Shown: in pieces, positions 32,178 through 35,170 of the stretch
Layout of the letters: every line of letters starts with the position of its first letter
Position numbering within the stretch: position 1 is the first letter of the stretch
NCBI GenBank assembly: GCA_016866785.1
Contig: VGLH01000028.1
Coordinates: 1-35,170 of the forward strand
Length of the DNA stretch: 35,170 bases
Direction: 5' to 3'
Source: Candidatus Poribacteria bacterium
GTDB lineage: Bacteria; Poribacteria; WGA-4E; GCA-2687025
The notes under the pieces: generated by a model
What the model was told of the DNA's origin: nothing
What the model saw: the letters and a program-made list of their open reading frames with translations, nothing else
Databases searched by the model: none
Position numbers and translations under genes: made by a program

Positions 32178-33116
32178 TCATCGCGTTGCCGCCGAAACCC
32201 GTCTCAGGGCGCGCTCGCGTTGCCAGTTCACCGCCAGCCACCCCACGACGCCAGCCAGAATGAAGGGCCCCCCGATGAGCGTCGGTAACGGAACTCGCTC
32301 TCCGACAACGGCGTACGTCAGCACGGGGTTCAAGAGCGTTTCCAGGAGGGCGATCAGCGATGCGCGATGGGCTTCGATGTGCCGCAGCGCCCACGCGAAA
32401 AGCGCATATGCCGCCCCGAACTGGAACGTGCCGAGAACCATCAGCAGTCCCAGTTGGGAGGGGGTGAGCCGGAAGCTGCCCCACACGCCGACCGCGGGAG
32501 CCAAGATGATCGCCGATCCGAAGCAGTTCATGCAGACCAGCACGAAGGGATCGACCGCTCGCAAACCCCGTAGCGAAACCATCAGGAGCCCGTATCCGAG
32601 CCCACTCACCAAAGCAGTCGCCAACCCGACCGAGTCACCCTTGCCACTGCCGAACCAGATGATCGCCACTCCGACCATGGAGATCGCGAGGACGACGGCT
32701 TCCGCCGGTTTGGCTCGTTCATTCAGCAGCAGGGGAGATGCGAGGAACACCCAAATGGGCGCGGTGTATTGGAGAATGATGGCGCTGGAGGCGGCGGTGA
32801 GGGTCGTCGCGATGACGAACGTCGCCGACATCACCGTGAAGCTGGCGACCGAGCCGATGAGCCAGCGCGCGCGCGCGCGACGCAAGGCTTCGCGGCGGCT
32901 GTACGCCCAGGGCAGGAAGACGACGCCCCCGATCACGGATCGGTAGAACGCGATGGCGAAGCCCGACACGCCGCTGCCCTGCGCGTTGATGAGCTTGATG
33001 AGAGCCCCGCTGAGGCTCCATAGGATCGCGACGACGAGGACGCCGGCGACACCCATCCAACTGGTGGTTCCTGGCGTCTGTACGGGTTGCGGCTCTACGT
33101 CCTGGTCGCGAATCAT
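32178..33116 (-). CDS. EamA/DMT-family transporter
   Basis: A ~312-residue inner-membrane protein with about ten hydrophobic segments in two EamA-type halves: the first opens 'GVAGVLVVAILWSLSGALIKL' and the second 'LATALVSGLGYGLLMVSLRGL'. DMT proteins export amino acids, metabolites or drugs. I chose ATG 33116, with AGGGCGGACGG just upstream. The frame stays open to a GTG at 33197, but that start would sit directly against the strong hairpin at 33203-33227, and the extra 27 residues look unconserved. The hairpin separates it from the POR gene upstream. Confidence 0.9.
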   Translation of the reverse strand: MIRDQDVEPQPVQTPGTTSWMGVAGVLVVAILWSLSGALIKLINAQGSGVSGFAIAFYRSVIGGVVFLPWAYSRREALRRARARWLIGSVASFTVMSATFVIATTLTAASSAIILQYTAPIWVFLASPLLLNERAKPAEAVVLAISMVGVAIIWFGSGKGDSVGLATALVSGLGYGLLMVSLRGLRAVDPFVLVCMNCFGSAIILAPAVGVWGSFRLTPSQLGLLMVLGTFQFGAAYALFAWALRHIEAHRASLIALLETLLNPVLTYAVVGERVPLPTLIGGPFILAGVVGWLAVNWQRERALRRVSAATR

Positions 33117-33202
33117 CCGTCCGCCCTGCCGATCCGCCTCAACGGCGGAGGCGGTGCGCTCGACACGTGTGGAGACATGAACGATGGCTCTGGGCACGAG
33201 AT

Positions 33203-33227
33203 AGGGCGATCCGTTTCGGATCGCCCT
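33203..33227 (-). terminator. Strong hairpin after the POR gene
   Basis: A perfect 11-base inverted repeat (arms AGGGCGATCCG and CGGATCGCCCT) with a three-base loop, 45 nt past the POR stop. No T-tract follows on either strand, so it may stop transcription only partly, protect the POR mRNA 3' end, or block the start of the transporter gene. Confidence 0.5.
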
Positions 33228-33272
33228 GGCAAAGCCTGATTGGGGTTCGTGGCATGGACGACTGCTCGGGCG

Positions 33273-34871
33273 CTACCGTACGCCCGCTAGTTCTTGGAGC
33301 ATCCGCCAGTTGCGCAGCCGATCCTCCTGAACAGCCAGGAGCTCCGGCGACGGGTTCCCGTCCGCGTCGAAGTGCTTGGCGAACCGACCCTCGGATCGGG
33401 CGAACGTGATGAAATCGATCACCTCGCCGGTCTTGGGGATCGTGTACCAATCCTCCTTGACCGCCGGGTTCCCTCGAAGATCGAGGCGCTCGCGGATCGT
33501 GTCGCCTGCGCGCGGATCGTAGATGAAGATCGGGAACGCTCGCGACTCCTTCGCGAGCTTAGCCTGGTGCGAAGCCATTTCATCGCCGACCCCGTGCTCG
33601 GGCTGGCACGTCGTGTAGACGTTGATGATGGCAGGTCCGGGGAACTCGTTTGCCGTCGAGATGGCTTTGTAGAAGTGGTTGAAGTCCGCGCACGTCGTTT
33701 GCGCGACGAACGTATGCGGATGCATCATGCAGATCGTAGCCAGCTCCTTGCGTGCCTCGGTCTTCCCCTTGATCGCTCGACCGTGGTAGGACATCTTCGT
33801 GTTCTGCCCCGTGTAGGACGACGTAGACGCCTGCCCGCCCGTGTTCGAGTAGACCTGCGTATCGAGAACCAAGACCTTGATGTCCATGCCGGAGACAAGC
33901 ATACGAGACAGCGACTGGAAACCGATGTCATTCATCGCGCCGTCGCCGCCGACCACCCAGAGGCGCTTGTTCTCCCACCCCATCTGATTCCACCGGACGC
34001 GAATCCCCATGGCGTCCGCTGGCGCGTTCTCGAAGAGCGAGTTCGTCCACGGCACGAGGTACGGGTTGTAGGGGTACGTGGACGTGTAGACCGTGTTGCA
34101 GCCTGTCGCCGCGACGATGCCGATGTTCTCTCGTCCGTACTGGAACCCGGTGGAAGCGAGCATCATGCGGAGCGCCGTTGCCTCGCCGCATCCCGCGCAG
34201 GAGCCGGCTCCACCGACGTAGAGCATCGACTTCTCGGCGAGCATCATGTCCGTCAGCAACGCCGGTTTGACGAACTCCTCCGGCGTATCCGGCAGGCTCT
34301 CGAAGACGGAGAATGCTGCCTGGAACTGAGGAACGTTCTGCTCGCTCTTGGTGAGCATCGAGAGCGCGAGGTCGTCGCATTGTTCGACGCACTCGCAGCA
34401 GCCCTTGCACTTCGTCGGATCGATGAAGATGCCGAAGAGCCCGCCGCTGCCGGCTTCCTTGCGCTCGTAGAAATCCCAGTACTTCTTGGTCTTGCCGAAC
34501 CGCGAGCGCACCATGTCGCGAGTCAGCGGATCGCTGATCTTCGCGAGCTCCTGTTCGAGCGCCTCCGGCTTGACGACCTTGGCGAGGATCGCCGTGTCCG
34601 GGCACTCGATGACGCACTCCATGCAGGCGATGCAGTTGGAGGGATCGTACATCGGGATTTCGGGAGCGATGTAGCTGAAGTCGCGGAGCGCCCCGGTTCC
34701 GGCGGGGACGTGGCTGCGGGCGGTGGACAGATCGGCTTCCAGATTGAGTTCTGCGGAGCCGGAGTTGTACGCGCCGACGATTCGCTTGTTGAAGTCGTCG
34801 ATATCGAGCAGCGTCGGGCCCTTTGCTTCGTCCGTGGGCGCTGCTCGCGGAATCCGGGTTGTTTCTGACAT
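33273..34871 (-). CDS. Pyruvate:ferredoxin oxidoreductase, ferredoxin + TPP-binding (beta-type) subunit
   Basis: A 532-residue protein matching the C-terminal half of NifJ-type PFOR. Two [4Fe-4S] motifs lead: C-x2-C-x2-C-x3-CP (Cys80, 83, 86 and 90) and C-x2-C-x2-C-x3-C in 'CKGCCECVEQC'. The TPP domain follows: 'GAGSCAGCGEATALRMM', 'GDGAMNDIGFQSLSR' and 'VYSNTGGQASTSSYTGQ'. It would decarboxylate pyruvate to acetyl-CoA and pass electrons to ferredoxin, with the alpha (pyrimidine-binding) and gamma parts encoded separately, probably beyond the right edge. The start is ATG 34871, with AAAGGA seven nt upstream; an in-frame start at 34898 is less supported. It links with the FNR and IOR genes in the window through ferredoxin. 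Confidence 0.92.
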   Translation of the reverse strand: MSETTRIPRAAPTDEAKGPTLLDIDDFNKRIVGAYNSGSAELNLEADLSTARSHVPAGTGALRDFSYIAPEIPMYDPSNCIACMECVIECPDTAILAKVVKPEALEQELAKISDPLTRDMVRSRFGKTKKYWDFYERKEAGSGGLFGIFIDPTKCKGCCECVEQCDDLALSMLTKSEQNVPQFQAAFSVFESLPDTPEEFVKPALLTDMMLAEKSMLYVGGAGSCAGCGEATALRMMLASTGFQYGRENIGIVAATGCNTVYTSTYPYNPYLVPWTNSLFENAPADAMGIRVRWNQMGWENKRLWVVGGDGAMNDIGFQSLSRMLVSGMDIKVLVLDTQVYSNTGGQASTSSYTGQNTKMSYHGRAIKGKTEARKELATICMMHPHTFVAQTTCADFNHFYKAISTANEFPGPAIINVYTTCQPEHGVGDEMASHQAKLAKESRAFPIFIYDPRAGDTIRERLDLRGNPAVKEDWYTIPKTGEVIDFITFARSEGRFAKHFDADGNPSPELLAVQEDRLRNWRMLQELAGVR

Positions 34872-34909
34872 TCGCGGTCCTTTCAAGATCCTTGGCAACT
34901 CGGCAGCGG

Positions 34910-35146
34910 TCAGGGCTGGTCAGCCTGTCTGAAGACCTCGCCGTTCACGATGATCTTGGGCATGCCGAGGAGCGTCCACGCAGGTCGTATACCGGCGCGG
35001 ATCGCCTCGATGTCGGTATCGATGGCGACCTGAGCCCCCCGCATCATCTCGAACTCGCCGGCGGGGGTTCCCTGGTCGTGGACCTTGCGGCTGACCCAGC
35101 CTTTGTCGGTTTCCGTGTATTCGACGTAGTCGAGAATCTTGGGCAT
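34910..35146 (-). CDS. Small unknown protein upstream of the POR gene
   Basis: A 78-residue soluble protein starting at ATG 35146 with GGAGGT nine nt upstream; a TTG six nt earlier would be too close to that site. The sequence 'MPKILDYVEYTETDKGWVSRKV' is followed by 'WTLLGMPKIIVNGEVFRQADQP'. I do not recognise the family, and there are no cysteines, so it is not a ferredoxin. It lies 38 nt ahead of the POR gene in the same direction, so it probably belongs to that operon, perhaps as an accessory of the complex. The last 24 nt of the window show nothing further. Confidence 0.7.
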   Translation of the reverse strand: MPKILDYVEYTETDKGWVSRKVHDQGTPAGEFEMMRGAQVAIDTDIEAIRAGIRPAWTLLGMPKIIVNGEVFRQADQP

Positions 35147-35170
35147 GCTCAACCGACCTCCGAGTCCGGC

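Noticed and set aside
33294-34868. 524-residue plus-strand frame opposite the POR gene
   Set aside because: Shadow of a well-supported POR subunit; no motifs or ribosome site.
1-35170. tRNA, rRNA, CRISPR, insertion sequence or prophage features
   Set aside because: No TPsiC-like GGTTCGAATCC outside coding, no regularly spaced repeats, no transposase or integrase motifs were found on either strand.

Overview
The window is a gene-dense, GC-rich bacterial chromosome segment with strongly G/C-ending codons. I see no tRNA, rRNA, CRISPR array, insertion sequence, integrase or phage gene. A lipoprotein signal and a signal-peptide-bearing predicted outer-membrane beta-barrel point to a Gram-negative cell envelope. 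Two oxygen-sensitive 2-oxoacid:ferredoxin oxidoreductases, a sigma54-type regulator, a phytanoyl-CoA dioxygenase-like protein, a Gfo/Idh/MocA dehydrogenase and a CehA/McbA-type metallohydrolase together resemble uncultured Poribacteria, Latescibacteria or related FCB/PVC lineages. That placement is inference from gene content, not a phylogenetic result.

Layout from left to right. 1-3544 (+): the C-terminal part of a multi-pass membrane protein, then a tight cassette of an unrecognised two-repeat protein, a PqqD-like protein and an orphan LolD/MacB-type ABC ATPase. 3577-6071: a type-2 ferredoxin-NADP reductase (-) and tyrosyl-tRNA synthetase (+), divergent, with a good sigma70-like promoter on each side. 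6120-10946 (+): a housekeeping run of GT2 glycosyltransferase, surE, a VTT/YqaA membrane protein, nadK and recN, several overlapping. 10995-14552 (+): a fused indolepyruvate ferredoxin oxidoreductase followed by two hairpins. 14659-15816 (+): a Fur-box-like site, a beta-barrel protein and a monoheme cytochrome c lipoprotein. 16243-19781: a medium-chain dehydrogenase (+) converging on a Gfo/Idh/MocA dehydrogenase and a CehA/McbA-like protein (-).

19901-25070 (+): a protein with a C-terminal sensory-rhodopsin-transducer (ASRT) domain, then a histidine kinase fused by a 127-bp tandem duplication to an NtrC-family response regulator, then pyruvate kinase. 25092-31227 (-): a collinear six-gene block of DUF47, PiT phosphate transporter, TrkH, TrkA, ABC ATPase and ABC permease. 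31274-35146 (-): PhyH-like dioxygenase, EamA-type exporter, a strong hairpin, a pyruvate:ferredoxin oxidoreductase beta-type subunit with two [4Fe-4S] motifs, and a small unknown protein. The POR operon continues beyond the right edge.

The ferredoxin-linked enzymes (IOR, POR, FNR) fit one low-potential electron economy. The most unusual items are the duplication-made kinase-regulator fusion, the ASRT protein with no rhodopsin in view, the metal-box/beta-barrel/cytochrome unit, and the PqqD/orphan-ATPase cassette. Of these, the last is the best candidate for an undescribed system.
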